Shown here: positions 21,645-32,867 of the stretch, piece after piece
Numbering within the stretch: the stretch's first letter is position 1
Layout of the letters: every line of letters begins with the position of its first letter
Assembly: GCF_029784135.1 (NCBI RefSeq)
Contig: NC_073746.1
Location: 80,580,204 to 80,644,203, forward strand
Direction of reading: 5' to 3'
Source of the DNA: Toxorhynchites rutilus septentrionalis
Lineage: Eukaryota; Arthropoda; Insecta; Diptera; Culicidae
DNA: 64,000 bases
Program-made: the position numbers and the translations under genes
The notes under the pieces: model-generated
The model's database searches: none
What the model saw: the letters and a program-made list of their open reading frames with translations, nothing else
Told to the model about the DNA's origin: nothing

Positions 21645-21990
21645 CAAAACGCTCCAAATCTCGTCGTTGCAGGTTGTTGCATGAAAACTCTTCAGCACTT
21701 GTTAGTATACACCTTAAACTAGAAAATAACCAATAACTCGACTCCGGAACTCCATGGAGCAAAAAGATACCGACCAACTAACTTATCACTTTTTAACTGA
21801 TGAACATATTTTTGATTTCGCATAATTCCTATAAAACCAAAAATTTTCAAAACGCTTCAAATCTCTTCGTTGCAGGTCGTTGCATGTAAACTCTTCAGAA
21901 CTTGTTAGTATGCACCTTAAACTAGAAAATAATCAAGGACCTGACCCGGGGGCTCCTGGGAGTAAAAAGATGCCGATCAACAAAGTTAAA
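21645..21990. repeat. Tandem duplication, about 195-bp unit
   Basis: The block cttgttagtatacaccttaa...actagaaaataa, with flanking text, occurs at about 21650-21780 and again at about 21845-21985. The two copies are roughly 80% identical. It lies inside the 19.99-22.36 kb transposon. Confidence 0.7.
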
Positions 21991-22363
21991 ATTATGATTT
22001 TTTTTCTTATTTTCTTCATCTTTTTCTTCTTTATTTTCTAGTTTTCCCCAATAAAACTAGTTAACTACTTGTTTTTCGGAAAGCCCAATCAATAACGTTT
22101 TCAAGAATATAATGAACTTTAAATTTATTCTGTTATTTGTGACTAAAAAAAGGTTTTTTGTAATTCGCTTTTATTGGAAAAAAAATTGCATGTTTTTTTT
22201 TAATTTTCATGTTTATTTCTTAATATCTCAAGTATGGTACCTGCTAGAGTGCTGAAATTTTGAACTTTTCTTAGTTAAAGTGTCTTCTTTCGATAGCAAA
22301 TATATAAAAACAGATTGGTGACAGTCACTTTTCCGATTTTTGTCCGCCTGAAATCCTATAGTG

Positions 22364-22879
22364 ATATTGGTTCCATAGGAACCTCCCGGTTACCTTTTCA
22401 GGTTTCCCGAAAAGACTCTTCGCCGTCGCGATCGGTTTTAGATACGTACGTACGATTAAATTACAAAATATATAACCAGTCCAATCATATTAACAGGCTT
22501 ACCTTTTTAGGATACCTAAAGATATCCTCTACCGCATGTTAAGACTTTTAAGATTTTCAGAATTTTGTTTCGTCGAGTGGTCGATAGTTCGCCTATACAT
22601 AATCACATCACTTACCGCAGTGAATCCTGATTTTTCTTGACCATTTCCACTAACAACTATCCCTTCCATAATAAACGCTAGGGAACCACGATATAGAGGC
22701 GACCCTTCTGGCCTTCGGGCGGCGAATATCATACTAACATTCCTTCCCTTCCTCTGGTGACTGTAAGGACGTGACCGGCGTCGTTATTGACCATTTAAAG
22801 CTCGAATCACCGAAAATTGCACAACGAGAATGATTTGCTAGTCCCAAGCGTCATTCTGTGTGTTCTTTGTGCAATTTGG
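22364..22879. other. No recognised gene
   Basis: Starts with a block similar to 19.91-19.98 kb (ggttaccttttcaggtttcc), so the preceding transposon appears to sit between direct repeats. Otherwise unassigned. Confidence 0.35.
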
Positions 22880-23075
22880 TTGGTTCAGGTCAATCACGGA
22901 GAGCAATTACGAATTGTACAGTCTACCCAAGCTCAAGCTCATTTCATTTGGGATTGTGCCAAAAAAAATTCCATACGACGTCAATGGGGATTGAACCAAG
23001 GCTGGCTGGAATGCAAAGCTATTTTACACGATCACGCTATCGACATGGCTAATGATGCTCCAGCAGTTGTTCCGC
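22880..23075 (-). mobile_element. tRNA-like SINE relic, fourth type
   Basis: On the minus strand an A-box-like TAGCGTGATCG is followed at normal spacing by a B box (GGTTCAATCCC) within TTGGTTCAATCCCCATTGAC. The downstream body is not defined and no tail or TSD was found. It could instead be a tRNA pseudogene. Confidence 0.42.
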
Positions 23076-23157
23076 AAATACGTAATAATATTTGCGGAAC
23101 AATGGATAATATTTGCGGAAAATGAAGTTGGGAAGGGTTTCCTAAGAGTAAAAACGG

Positions 23158-24954
23158 TGTAGCACGGTACTGATTTCGACTTTTGGAAGCCCCTCGTTTC
23201 GTTATTTTGAATTTCAGATCCAACACAATCTCTCCTGTGTGGATCTGGGATTCTCTCTTGTTTGGATGTTTGGCAACGCGAGTGCCGCTCCCGATTTTAG
23301 ATTTGAGCAACTTGCCATAATGGGTGCTGGATGTGATTCGGCGGCTGTGTTTTAGCCAAGACACCCACATACCAATACACCCGAAAGACTCATGCTTTCC
23401 TTTATTTTACTTTTTTTCGTTTGGATATTTCCTCCAAACAGCAGAGTCTTTCGGCGGGGGTTTTCTTGTTCTTCCATTTCAACGTGGACCGTGGAAGAGG
23501 TCGGAGTGGTGTTATTTTCTTGAACCGCGAATTTCACAAAAGGTAGTTGGTGTTTTAATTATCGCGAGTTAGTTGTGCTCATTAGTGTTCTTTTTTTTTT
23601 TTTGTTCAAATTTTGTTAGCTGGATAGTCGATAGATTTAGGCAAAGTTGAAGTTGTACCCTCCCGTGCATCCGTTAAATACATCCGGAGGTAAGAATGGC
23701 ATTGTGGTTTGGCTCATGTGGCGTAATTTTGAATGGTTCTTGTGTGTGCTTTTCGTGTAACCTCTTTAGGAAGCGCCGCTACTGACCCCACGGAGTCAAC
23801 GTTGGAATTGACCAAAAATCCAGCCAAGGCTCAAACCTTTCCGCCTGGTTCGAAGACTGCGCTGCGCGAACAATACTGGCAGCCGCAACAGGCGTAAACC
23901 GGAAGTTAGGACCGCTCATCGCACGCCCAGCTAGGAGTAGAACCCGTCGACGTAGCGAATCACATAAATCCATGGTAGTGAGTACCTTTTTTCCTTATCC
24001 ATTATTAACATGCGCATGTAGGATAAGTGATATTGAGCAAAACGCTATAAATAGCTACTAACCACGAAAGCCACACAATTCAAAGCCATACACACACAAA
24101 TAATGCATGCAGTGGAGAGCTCACTCCATATGACTGTGTAATTTCAATCGCTATAAGCGAAGCCATTCATGAATAGCCTAACGGAGTAAATAGCAAGCGC
24201 GCCGTCTTCTCAACCTAGATGTGATGAGATCGAGACTTGGGAGGAAAATTAGAGTAGAGTAATGAAATTTGATTAATGTTCTTAGAGTAAATAAATTTTC
24301 TATGTTGATGGATGTTCTTTCCTGATTGACTAAATGTTCAATGTAGAAGAGAAGTGTTGATGAAGCTAATTGATTTAAGTGATTGAGAATGTTGTGAGAG
24401 ATGTTTTGATATTTAATGTAGTGTAAAATAAACTTTTCCGTTCGATTTATATGTTAAGGTCTAAGAAACAAATGTGTATTTACTGGCTCGCGGTGGCCTA
24501 AACACCGACGAACCCGTTCACTCTTCTTTTTGTGTTAATTAGGTCACGAGTCAGGGTGGAGACTCCTTTTTTTGTTTACTTCCACTCTCACTCCTACGCT
24601 CCGAAGCGAGCTCTGAAGTTGAGGGGAAGATCATTATTAGTAGGTCCAGTGAGGAGACCTCAGCATAAGTGGTAGTCAGTGGGATCGACCCAGACTTCCT
24701 TGTGTCTGCATTACGTCTCGTGGACAAACGATATCGCGGGTTCTCCCGAGAGTGCAGGAAAAAAGTCGCGAAGCTAACCGGGTTGGTGAGGAGAAAAGGA
24801 CAAACCCGCCCTCAGTGGGTGTCTCATTGCCGGGCAAGGAAAATAACACGGCGGTCGGTCTCCCTCACGGGAGTGGCGCTTAAGCCGACCGCTTATCTGC
24901 GCAAATTCCCCGGTAGCGACGGGCTCGCGCGCTCCCCCGGCGTCGCGGGTTACA
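23158..24954 (+). repeat. 5' LTR of the Gag-only element
   Basis: 1797 bp, starting TGTAGCACGG and ending GGGTTACA. The first 316 bp (23158-23473) are identical by eye to the right LTR. Beyond that point the two are only roughly 80% alike, with a 204-bp block present only in the right LTR. The last 300 bp are GC-rich (ggcggtcggtctccctcacg). LTRs of this size are long for insect elements. They carry promoter and poly(A) functions, which I could not place. Confidence 0.88.
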
Positions 24955-24956
24955 TA

Positions 24957-24971
24957 TGGCGCCCAACGTGG
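24957..24971 (+). promoter_or_regulatory. Primer-binding-site-like sequence
   Basis: TGGCGCCCAACGTGG begins 2 bp after the left LTR. TGG is the complement of a tRNA CCA end, and position and form fit minus-strand priming. The priming tRNA was not identified. Confidence 0.7.
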
Positions 24972-25468
24972 TTTTTGGCACGACATTTGATGTCATTGGA
25001 AAATAATTTTGGGAAATTTATTTTGGAAAATTATATTGATTTTTCCAGTTTTTCGGGAAAATTTGTTTTCGGTGAAAATAATTATTTTTGTAGTATAGAA
25101 ATTTAATATTTAATATCGGTGTAATATTGAATTATAAATTTTGTTTATTTTTTTTATTAAGATTTCTTTCAACGATTATACATTTTTTAAATTAGTTATA
25201 AAAGGGTCTTCAAGTGAATTATACAAACATCTCGCATCTAGTCTTCATGGCACATTCATCATTCCTCGCCATCTATATGAAACGATATCGGGCAATTTGT
25301 TTTTCTATTTGATCACTTCTAGGTTTTTTTTTCTTTCTTTAGAACATTGACATTTTTTCGGCATTTTTCAAGCACTGTATTTTTGACATCTTTTTGAAGA
25401 TTTAAACAATCCGTCACCTATCAGCTGCATCATTTTTACCCTGAAAATAAATTGATTATCGGATATTA

Positions 25469-27157
25469 GTGGTATTATTTGAACGATTCAAGATGGAATT
25501 CCCTTGTACTGAGCATCTCAGCTTGGAGGAAATTGATTACGAACTACGTATTCGGAATCAACTCGATGAGAATATGGTTGGTCTAGACCTTTTAGGGAAG
25601 CAACGGCGTTTGAGAAAGCTTTTCAAATCGGATGCGAAGTCAGGACGCAAATACTCTTCGTCCAGCAATATCCGAGATGAACTCAATGTCCTCGAAAAAA
25701 ATGTGGCGGCGATTGGAAGGGAAGTCAAACAGAAAGGGTTTGAGCCGTATCAGAAATCCAAGTTGATACATTACAGGTATAGAACAGAAAGATGTACGGT
25801 TATCGATGAAGGGGAACAGCTGCTGAAAGATGGAGTGTTGCGTTGTTTAAGTAAAATGATTAAAGAATATGATGCGAATAAAGTATCAGGTAAAGCGGAA
25901 AATGATAGTACGAATGTCAATGCGATGTTAGAGGTAGAGTGTCCGAGAGAGTCGGATTCGCGAAGAACTAAAATTGAAGTAAATAATGAAACAAAAATGC
26001 TACAAGAAATAGCTGAATTACGCGAAAAGGTCGCATATCTGGAGAGAACATTAGGAGATCTTATATCAAATCTGACGATGAAAGAGGCAACTAAGAAAAA
26101 CAATGTTTCAAAACAGAATGATGAGGGAAACACATCCAACCAACTTTGTCAGGAAAGTGCAGAAAGCAGTCAGGAAGAGGATGAAATAGATCCATGTCAA
26201 AATAGATTATCAAAGGAAAAAAGAATTAGAGGAAATGTTGACGCAGATGATTCGGATTCTTCAATAAAATCCCAGTTTTCCAATATAAGTAAAGCTAGAC
26301 AACGAAGAAGAAAACGACACTACTTCGAGGATAATAGAGATAACATAAGAGACAGAATAGAGAAATGGAAGTTAAGGTTCTCAGGCCATCCTAGAACATT
26401 GAGCGTTGAATGTTTTTTGTATCATTTGGAGAAAATTGCGTATAGAGAGGACGTGCCTGCTAAGGATATTCTGAAAAGAATTCATGTACTGTTGGATGGA
26501 TCAGCGCTAGAATGGTTCTTCACGTACGTAGACGAGTTGAATGATTGGGATTCGTTTGAACGTCGGATTAGGAATCGTTTCGGTAACCCTAATTACGATC
26601 AAGCAATCCGTCAGAATATATTCGACCGAAAGCAGCGTCGAGATGAAACATTCGTTGCATTTGTGGAGGGAATTGAACAGCTCAATAAAATGCTGTCAAA
26701 ACCACTTTCAAAGCGACGAAAATTCGAAATTATTTTCGATAATATGAGACAACATTATCGTTCAAGGATCTCTATTATTGATGTGAATGATCTGGACCAT
26801 TTGATGGACCTGAATTATCGAATCGATGCAACTGATTCTGCCCTCCAAAAGGCATGGGAAAGTTCCACTCTAAAACCAATCCATTGCATTGAGACGATGG
26901 AAAGCAGAAATGAAGAAGCCAATTGGATAGTAGATAGAAGAAGAACGAGAAATTCTAGTACCACAAAGACCTGTTGGAATTGTCAACAACAGGGGCATTG
27001 TTGGAGGAACTGTAATGAACGGAAATTAATTTTCTGTTATGGTTGCGGAAATATGGGCAGAACGACACGAAGCTGTGAACGTTGTACTGTTCATAATAGA
27101 AATGAGAGAAATCTGGACAATAATGTGTTGACACAAGGCAGAAGACGTGATAGATAG
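25469..27157 (+). CDS. Gag-like protein, intact, with capsid and zinc-knuckle regions
   Basis: 562 codons without interruption. The second Met (25493, MEFPCTEHLSLEEIDYELRI) is a likely alternative start. Residues 1-120 form a charged N-terminal domain. Residues about 190-250 are coiled-coil-like and acidic. Residues about 345-450 resemble a retrotransposon capsid (LEWFFTYVDELNDWDSFERR, then RRDETFVAFVEGIEQLNKML). Residues 502-515 form a canonical CX2CX4HX4C knuckle (CWNCQQQGHCWRNC). The second knuckle (523-536, CYGCGNMGRTTRSC) has R in place of H. It would assemble particles and bind RNA in the cytoplasm. There is no protease or RT fusion and no slippery site leading to one. It is the best-preserved gene in the window. 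Confidence 0.9.
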   Translation: MVLFERFKMEFPCTEHLSLEEIDYELRIRNQLDENMVGLDLLGKQRRLRKLFKSDAKSGRKYSSSSNIRDELNVLEKNVAAIGREVKQKGFEPYQKSKLIHYRYRTERCTVIDEGEQLLKDGVLRCLSKMIKEYDANKVSGKAENDSTNVNAMLEVECPRESDSRRTKIEVNNETKMLQEIAELREKVAYLERTLGDLISNLTMKEATKKNNVSKQNDEGNTSNQLCQESAESSQEEDEIDPCQNRLSKEKRIRGNVDADDSDSSIKSQFSNISKARQRRRKRHYFEDNRDNIRDRIEKWKLRFSGHPRTLSVECFLYHLEKIAYREDVPAKDILKRIHVLLDGSALEWFFTYVDELNDWDSFERRIRNRFGNPNYDQAIRQNIFDRKQRRDETFVAFVEGIEQLNKMLSKPLSKRRKFEIIFDNMRQHYRSRISIIDVNDLDHLMDLNYRIDATDSALQKAWESSTLKPIHCIETMESRNEEANWIVDRRRTRNSSTTKTCWNCQQQGHCWRNCNERKLIFCYGCGNMGRTTRSCERCTVHNRNERNLDNNVLTQGRRRDR

Positions 27158-27562
27158 GCATCCTTCTCTGTTCGCCTCTCCATAATCCTTCTTCCTATGT
27201 GTATATTCGTGTGTATATGTTTGGTGTTCAAGCTATGTACCTTTCATGAAGGAACTATTAACAAAAAACACACCTATGTGGAAAGTCCTACGTCGAATTC
27301 CATCGATTGAGGAATCGTTGATTCTTTGGAAGATTGCTTGAAGTCTGAGTTGAGAGCTCACAATGATCCGGGAAAAGTAGCAAAGTTCACGAAGAAAATG
27401 AACGAGTCGGAGCTATGACCTGTGCAAAGTAGCGGTCATGGTACCGTGAAGCGTAAAGCGAGCACTGATGATGACTTTCGAAATTATCAGTAGTGGACGT
27501 TTGTGAAGAAACGAAGAGTAGAGCGCCTCAGCACTAGAGAGCAGTCCGAAGAAGAAGAGACT
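27158..27562 (+). pseudogene. Possible vestigial extension of the Gag frame
   Basis: After the Gag stop (TAG, 27155-27157) the same frame runs on with only three further stops to 27562 (TGA 27308, TGA 27416, TAG 27491). It gives protein-like charged text such as KVAKFTKKMNESEL, TVKRKASTDDDFRNYQ and KKRRVERLSTREQSEEEET. It matches no Pol motif. It may be a decayed extension of the Gag polyprotein or a chance frame. Confidence 0.3.
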
Positions 27563-29303
27563 TGATAAACCTCTCGATTGGTTGATTCCGTAGAATCAAG
27601 TTTTTTTGAAAGCTATGTAGCCGAAGTGACAAACGGGAATCCCAACGAAAACATCAAAAAGAGCCCGACCTTCGGAACCGAATCGAGTGACCAACGCGAC
27701 TCGAATTGTAAATATTTGTATATATTAGTAATAGATTAATTCATTAGTTTTTTCCTATTTCCCTAGCCCTTATTTTCTAGTGGTAGTCTTAAATCTAGTC
27801 ATATTAGTTGGTTAAATTATTAGGAAAGTTTTAGTCACTCACGTTTTTTCTTTGTTTATAGTCTATTTTGTTTTGCTTTTGTTTTTTTTCCCATAGTGTT
27901 ATTTATTCCAGTAGTCCATTATTTTGTCCTTTTTTTCGAAGAAATTCCGATATGTTTATATTTTTCGTTACTTCAGTTCCTAGAATAAGATAAAAAAAAT
28001 TAATATATATTTAAATCTTATTGTTTACTTGTAATAATTATCGTTGTGGTTCTTGTTATCATTGTCGTCGCTGTATACTCCAGCTCGTACTCTGATTCCC
28101 CTCCAGGTTTTTTCTAGAGTATCATCAGTGTCCCATCCTTTAAAATAGTCCAGTCCCGGAAACGATGTTGTCAGGTTCCATTTGGATCCTTTTCCCGTCC
28201 GTGGTTTCCTCGTATTTCACCTGCGTCCAGATCCAATGATTCCCATGTTTTGGTCTGTGTTTCCAACTATTGTTCTCAGCTGCTGCCATCCTTTCCCGGC
28301 TTCCATTTGTTTTCTTGATTGCTTCAATTCCGGTCCTGTTTTCTCCTGTTGTGTGTTCCCAAGAATGGTCCTGTCGTGTTCCAGAATCCTCTGTCCTCAT
28401 AATCCTCGTCCTTCGTCGGTCGTTGTCTTGATCGGTTTCCCCAGCAACATGTCCATCCAATCGGTGATGCTGCTCCCCTTGTCGAACCTAATCTGGGGAA
28501 GAAAGAGAAGAAAAAAGCTTTACATCTAATAATTGGAACGACTTACCATTTACACTTTCCTTTTTCCGTCCATATCGTTCCACAAAGTTTTTTTTTCCCC
28601 CCTTATACACGGAATCGTCCGTGTAAGAATTAAAATAAAAATTAAATTACACTGCCCTGACAAACCTTCGCACCGGTTTGTTTACTTCTCAAACACTGTT
28701 TGGTTAGCAATAGCGTGAGTGTATTGGGAGAATGAGTGTACATCGCTTGTAAGCGAGGGGTGCGTGAATGTTGGATTGGTTGAATATTTAGTTTCGTTTT
28801 GTGATTTTGTTAGGAAAAAGGTCATCTCATCGTTGGTAGCATGCCAACGATTGAGAATGACGAACTTTAAGATCTTTCTTCGGATGGGAGCAGGAGATCT
28901 TTGGATTTTTCCAGAGTAGCTTCCATATCCGAAGAAATTTCGGGCAAATTTAAGATGGATATTGTTTCATTCCTTTTTACTTGGATAAAGTTCTGAGGTC
29001 GGAATGAACAATATTCATTGAGTTATTTTTTCGACGTAGGTCGATAGTACGTTCTTTTTACATCTCCAGAAATACTTCTATTAATGAGAAGTGGAGGATG
29101 TAAAGATTTTAGTTATAGTTTTGAGTAATTTCGAGTATATTTTTTCTTCATTTTGTGTAAATAGGATTGTCAACTACAACAACAGACAGATCAATTGATC
29201 TGATACTGGAAATAGAGGATGAGTCAATTCAGTTTGACGATGACCACATATGACCCCGAAAATGTTACTAAATAATTCTGCGAAGGGAGACTCTATTTTC
29301 GCC
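27563..29303 (+). other. Non-coding interior of the LTR element
   Basis: About 1.7 kb between the Gag frame and the right LTR. No Pol or Env motif is seen. The region is T-rich, with a polypyrimidine stretch at 28040-28460 whose opposite-strand frame (KK, RR, TE-rich) looks like a composition artefact. It may hold packaging or export signals, but none can be identified. Confidence 0.5.
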
Positions 29304-29343
29304 TTCGAAAATTTGATTGGTGCAGGCCAATCAAATTTTCGAA
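29304..29343. repeat. Perfect 17-bp hairpin just before the 3' LTR
   Basis: The arms TTCGAAAATTTGATTGG (29304-29320) and CCAATCAAATTTTCGAA (29327-29343) are exact complements, with loop TGCAGG. It is followed by a weak purine tract (aattaagcagggaatga) and the LTR at 29361. The position suggests a role at the polypurine tract or packaging region, but that is inference. Confidence 0.75.
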
Positions 29344-29360
29344 AATTAAGCAGGGAATGA

Positions 29361-31313
29361 TGTAGCACGGTACTGATTTCGACTTTTGGAAGCCCCTCGT
29401 TTCGTTATTTTGAATTTCAGATCCAACACAATCTCTCCTGTGTGGATCTGGGATTCTCTCTTGTTTGGATGTTTGGCAACGCGAGTGCCGCTCCCGATTT
29501 TAGATTTGAGCAACTTGCCATAATGGGTGCTGGATGTGATTCGGCGGCTGTGTTTTAGCCAAGACACCCACATACCAATACACCCGAAAGACTCATGCTT
29601 TCCTTTATTTTACTTTTTTTCGTTTGGATATTTCCTCCAAACAGCAGAGTCTTTCGGCGGGGGTTTTCTTGTTCTTGGAACCTCAAAAATCCGGCAAGCG
29701 ACTCGATTTGAACTGCGCTCGGGAGGTTAAAGGTGATCGCCCGAGAATATTTGAATATGAGACCGATGTAGGGGCAAGGGAATTTGACATGACTTGCGTG
29801 ATTATTAACTTCGTTAATAATTACGCAGTTCCGGTCCTATTGATAAGTGCGCTGATCTGAGGACCAAAAATTATGTTTGTCCATTTCAACTTGGACCGTG
29901 GACCGAGGCAGGAGTGGTGATAGTATTTTTGAAGCCGCGAGAAAAGTTGAAGGTAGTTGGTGCTTTGGTATCACGTGTTAGTTATACTAAAATGTGTGTT
30001 TTTTTTTGTTAACTTTCGATAGCTTCTTTAGTGACTAGAAGTTAGTAAAACTAAATTGTACCCTCCCACGCATCGGCTCAATAAATTTTGGAGGTAAGAA
30101 CGACATTGTGGCTTTGTATAATGTGGTGTAATTTTGAATGGCTTTCTGTGTGATTTTGTCTGTGAACGTCTTAGGAAGTGCCGCTTCTGACCCCACGGAG
30201 CAACGTTGAAACAGGCCGATCATCCAATCAAGGCTTATCATTCTCGCACACTGAGTGGAACGTGCTGCGCACCAAAACCTTCGCGGCCGCGGCAGCAAGC
30301 CGCACCGGAAACAACATCATACGCCCACTTATATTGGAGCAGAAGCCGCCGCCGCCTCGATCACGTAAAACCATGGTAGTGAGTACCCTTTCCTTATCCA
30401 TATTTTAACATGCGCATGTAGGATAAGTGAGTTTGAAAGAAACGCTATATATAGCTACTAACCCAGAAAGCCACACTACAATAAAAGCCACAACACAATT
30501 GCATGCAGTGGAGAGCTCACTCCATACGATAGTTTAGCGTGATTCGAGCAATGCCGTACACACATGAGCGAATAGAGTAATTGACAAACGCGCCGTCTTC
30601 ACAACCTCCGGGTTATGAGTTCGAGACTTGGGATGTAGAATTTAGTGTTTAGTCGGGAGGAATTCATTGTCGTTATGTTATGTAAATATATTTTCCTATG
30701 TTCACTTAATGTTTTCCTTGATTGAGTAGTGTAGTGAATGAATTGAATTAATGTTGAATTATTGATGTAGGCGTTGTGTATGAATAAATATGATTTCGTG
30801 ATATTAGATGTTCAGTTGTAAGAAACGGTTGTGTATTTACCGGCACGCGGTGGCCTAAGCACCGACGACAAATCCGTTCCAATATTTTTGTTGTTGAGTT
30901 GGTCACGAGTCTGAGTGGAGACTCCTTTTTTTTTCCCCACTTCCACTCTCACTCCTACGCTCCGAAACGAGCTCCGAAGTTGAGGTGAAGAAGATTTTGA
31001 GTAGGTCCCGTGAGGAGATTCAAGCATAAGCAGTAGTCATTGGAAACGAGCCAGGCTCCCTTGTGTCTGCATTGCGTCCCGTGGACAAACGGTGTCGCGG
31101 GTCCTACCGAGAGCGCAGGTAAGAGTCGCGTACCTAACCGGGTTTGTGAGGGAAAAAGGACAAACCCGCCCTCAGTGGGTGTCTCATTGCCGGGCAAGGA
31201 AAGAACACGGCGGTCGGTCTCCCTCGCGGGAGTGGCGCTTAAGCCGACCGCTTATCTGCGCAAAATCCCCGGTCGCGACGAACCCGCTCGCCTCTCGGGC
31301 GTTGCGGGTTACA
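29361..31313 (+). repeat. 3' LTR of the Gag-only element
   Basis: 1953 bp, TGTAGCACGG...GGGTTACA. It is identical to the 5' LTR for the first 316 bp, then carries a 204-bp block (29677-29880) missing from the 5' LTR, then follows it at roughly 80% identity. The extra block contains a small inverted repeat (gcgtgattattaac/gttaataattacgc). Confidence 0.88.
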
Positions 31314-31317
31314 ACGG

Positions 31318-31545
31318 AGCGCATGAAGGAGAACAATATCTATCTCGTTCTGGGCCGTGTATGTGGCAAAGTATGCGGAAAGCTTATTTGTCTTTTGTTT
31401 CGCTCGCTTGTATTACTCTTTTATTGCTGTACCATGCATATTATACAAATGTTTACCAGTATTTGAGATACATGACATTTTCTGTTATGTTATGTCTCAT
31501 TTAATGTCATAAATCGGGATGACGAAACATGAACTAAAAATCAAT
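31318..31545. other. Unassigned stretch right of the LTR element
   Basis: Mostly AT-rich after about 31.4 kb. No supported gene is seen. Confidence 0.35.
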
Positions 31546-32425
31546 TTTGAGTGTAGTTTTGGTGGCTATCCACCGTGGTCTGAATCAGATGGGGACCTTT
31601 GACATGGACTCACTGGTTTTGAAATTTTTTAACTATTTTTCGATTTATACCGTAAGGACGGCAAAGTTGAATGAATTTTGCGATTTTGCAGCCATCGAAT
31701 ATCGTAAGTTGTTGTATCACACTAAAACACGCTGGCTTAGTTTGTTGACGGCAGTAAATCGAATACTGCAGATGTACTCTACGTTGAAATAATATTTTCT
31801 GTGGCAAGATCAGCCACCTGAGCTTCTTAACAATTTTTCCGAATATGAATTAACTGAGTGTTACGTATTATTTACGCACTCTCTAATGTCGTTATTCAGT
31901 GAAAATATTAGATTTCTTGAGAAGGAGAACACCAAAATTTCTTGTGCCGAAAGGTACTACGAATAATTGATGAAGTACGTGATTCTATTGCTGAAAGAAT
32001 CAGTGCTAAGTTTATACATCTGGCTATCAGAACGAAACTCGTTAAGCTTAGGATGGAAAGCAAAGAACGGAAATGTGCAGAATTCGAAGCAATGACTTTG
32101 AAAGTCTGTAAAACAACACAAAATTACTTGGAGATATAGACGGAACCTTTAGCTGAGTTCAGAGTATGAGCTACATCATATAGATTGACCCACAAAACTC
32201 AATATTCAATTGTTTACAAGTATTCCAGTGGCTGGACTTCCAAAATCCGACAATAAACTATGAAGACATTGAGAAAACTGTCATATACTTCAAAGAGAGA
32301 AACATTCAAATCGACGATAACCTCATATTTGATCAGACACAACACCCATTGCGAGCGATTATTGTCTTTGATTGTATCTCAGTGGAGCAACGAGAGAAAT
32401 CGTCTAGCATTTCAAACCGTTAAAC
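31546..32425 (+). pseudogene. hAT-family (ZBED-like) transposase C-terminal relic
   Basis: Successive frames read DSLVLKFFNYFSIYTVRTAK, then LNEFCDFAAIEYRKLLYHTK, then TRWLSLLTAVNRILQMYSTL, then PPELLNNFSEYELTECYVLF. Further on come EDIEKTVIYFKERNIQIDD and similar pieces. This is the middle-to-C-terminal part of ZBED-like hAT transposases (the KTRWLSL motif is diagnostic). Several stops and frameshifts are present. It is collinear with the N-terminal relic at 18.19-18.68 kb. Confidence 0.72.
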
Positions 32426-32485
32426 ATCTAACAACTGTTAAGCTTAATTTGAAACAGTTTACGTGCGCTTATTTTATCAGTATCT

Positions 32486-32648
32486 TTTTTTTTTATATAT
32501 ATATATCTGTATTATAGTGACTTTCAACTCATTTGGCTGGTTCGTCACTTTTACTTCCATTTTTGGAAGAATGTCGGGAGTGAGAATTGAACTCGTGACC
32601 TTCAGCGTGAGAGGCATGGATGTTACCACTACGCCAGATCGCCTCCCA
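32486..32648 (-). mobile_element. tRNA-derived SINE, family 2, copy 2
   Basis: It has the same head and body as 12565-12713: A box TGGCGTAGTGGTAAC, B box GAGTTCAATTC, body gacgaaccagcc...agtcactataatacag, and a TA/A tail. Perfect 12-bp duplications TTATCAGTATCT lie at 32474-32485 and 32649-32660. It is inserted just after the hAT C-terminal relic. Confidence 0.88.
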
Positions 32649-32867
32649 TTATCAGTATCTATTAATGCCTAATAATTCACAGTTGCTCGAAAAAATCGGA
32701 TCGACCGAGAAATATTTTAACTAAATAGACAGAATGACATTGTTGTTTTTATTTATTTATATTTCAAAAAATGACAAAGGTTTGGTCATAAACGTAGCTG
32801 AGACAAGTGTCTTAATTTTCAATTCCGACCAGATGGTATCCCTATCCATACCACCAACAAGAAGTGA

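Larger units (their letters stand above)
23158..31313 (+). mobile_element. Complete LTR retrotransposon encoding only Gag
   Basis: Two long direct repeats (23158-24954 and 29361-31313), each TGTA...TACA, bound a 4.4-kb interior. A 4-bp target duplication ACGG lies just outside (23154-23157 and 31314-31317). A PBS-like site follows the left LTR by 2 bp. A purine-rich stretch precedes the right LTR. The only substantial gene is a 562-codon Gag-like ORF, and no protease, reverse transcriptase, RNase H or integrase could be found in any frame. It is best described as a Gag-only, non-autonomous element, comparable in plan to plant TR-GAG elements. Mobilisation would need Pol in trans. Confidence 0.85.

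Noticed and set aside
28140..28529. Opposing open frames of 106 and 115 codons in the LTR element interior
   Set aside because: They overlap in antisense, show composition-driven repeats and match no Pol, Env or accessory motif. A real gene could not be supported.
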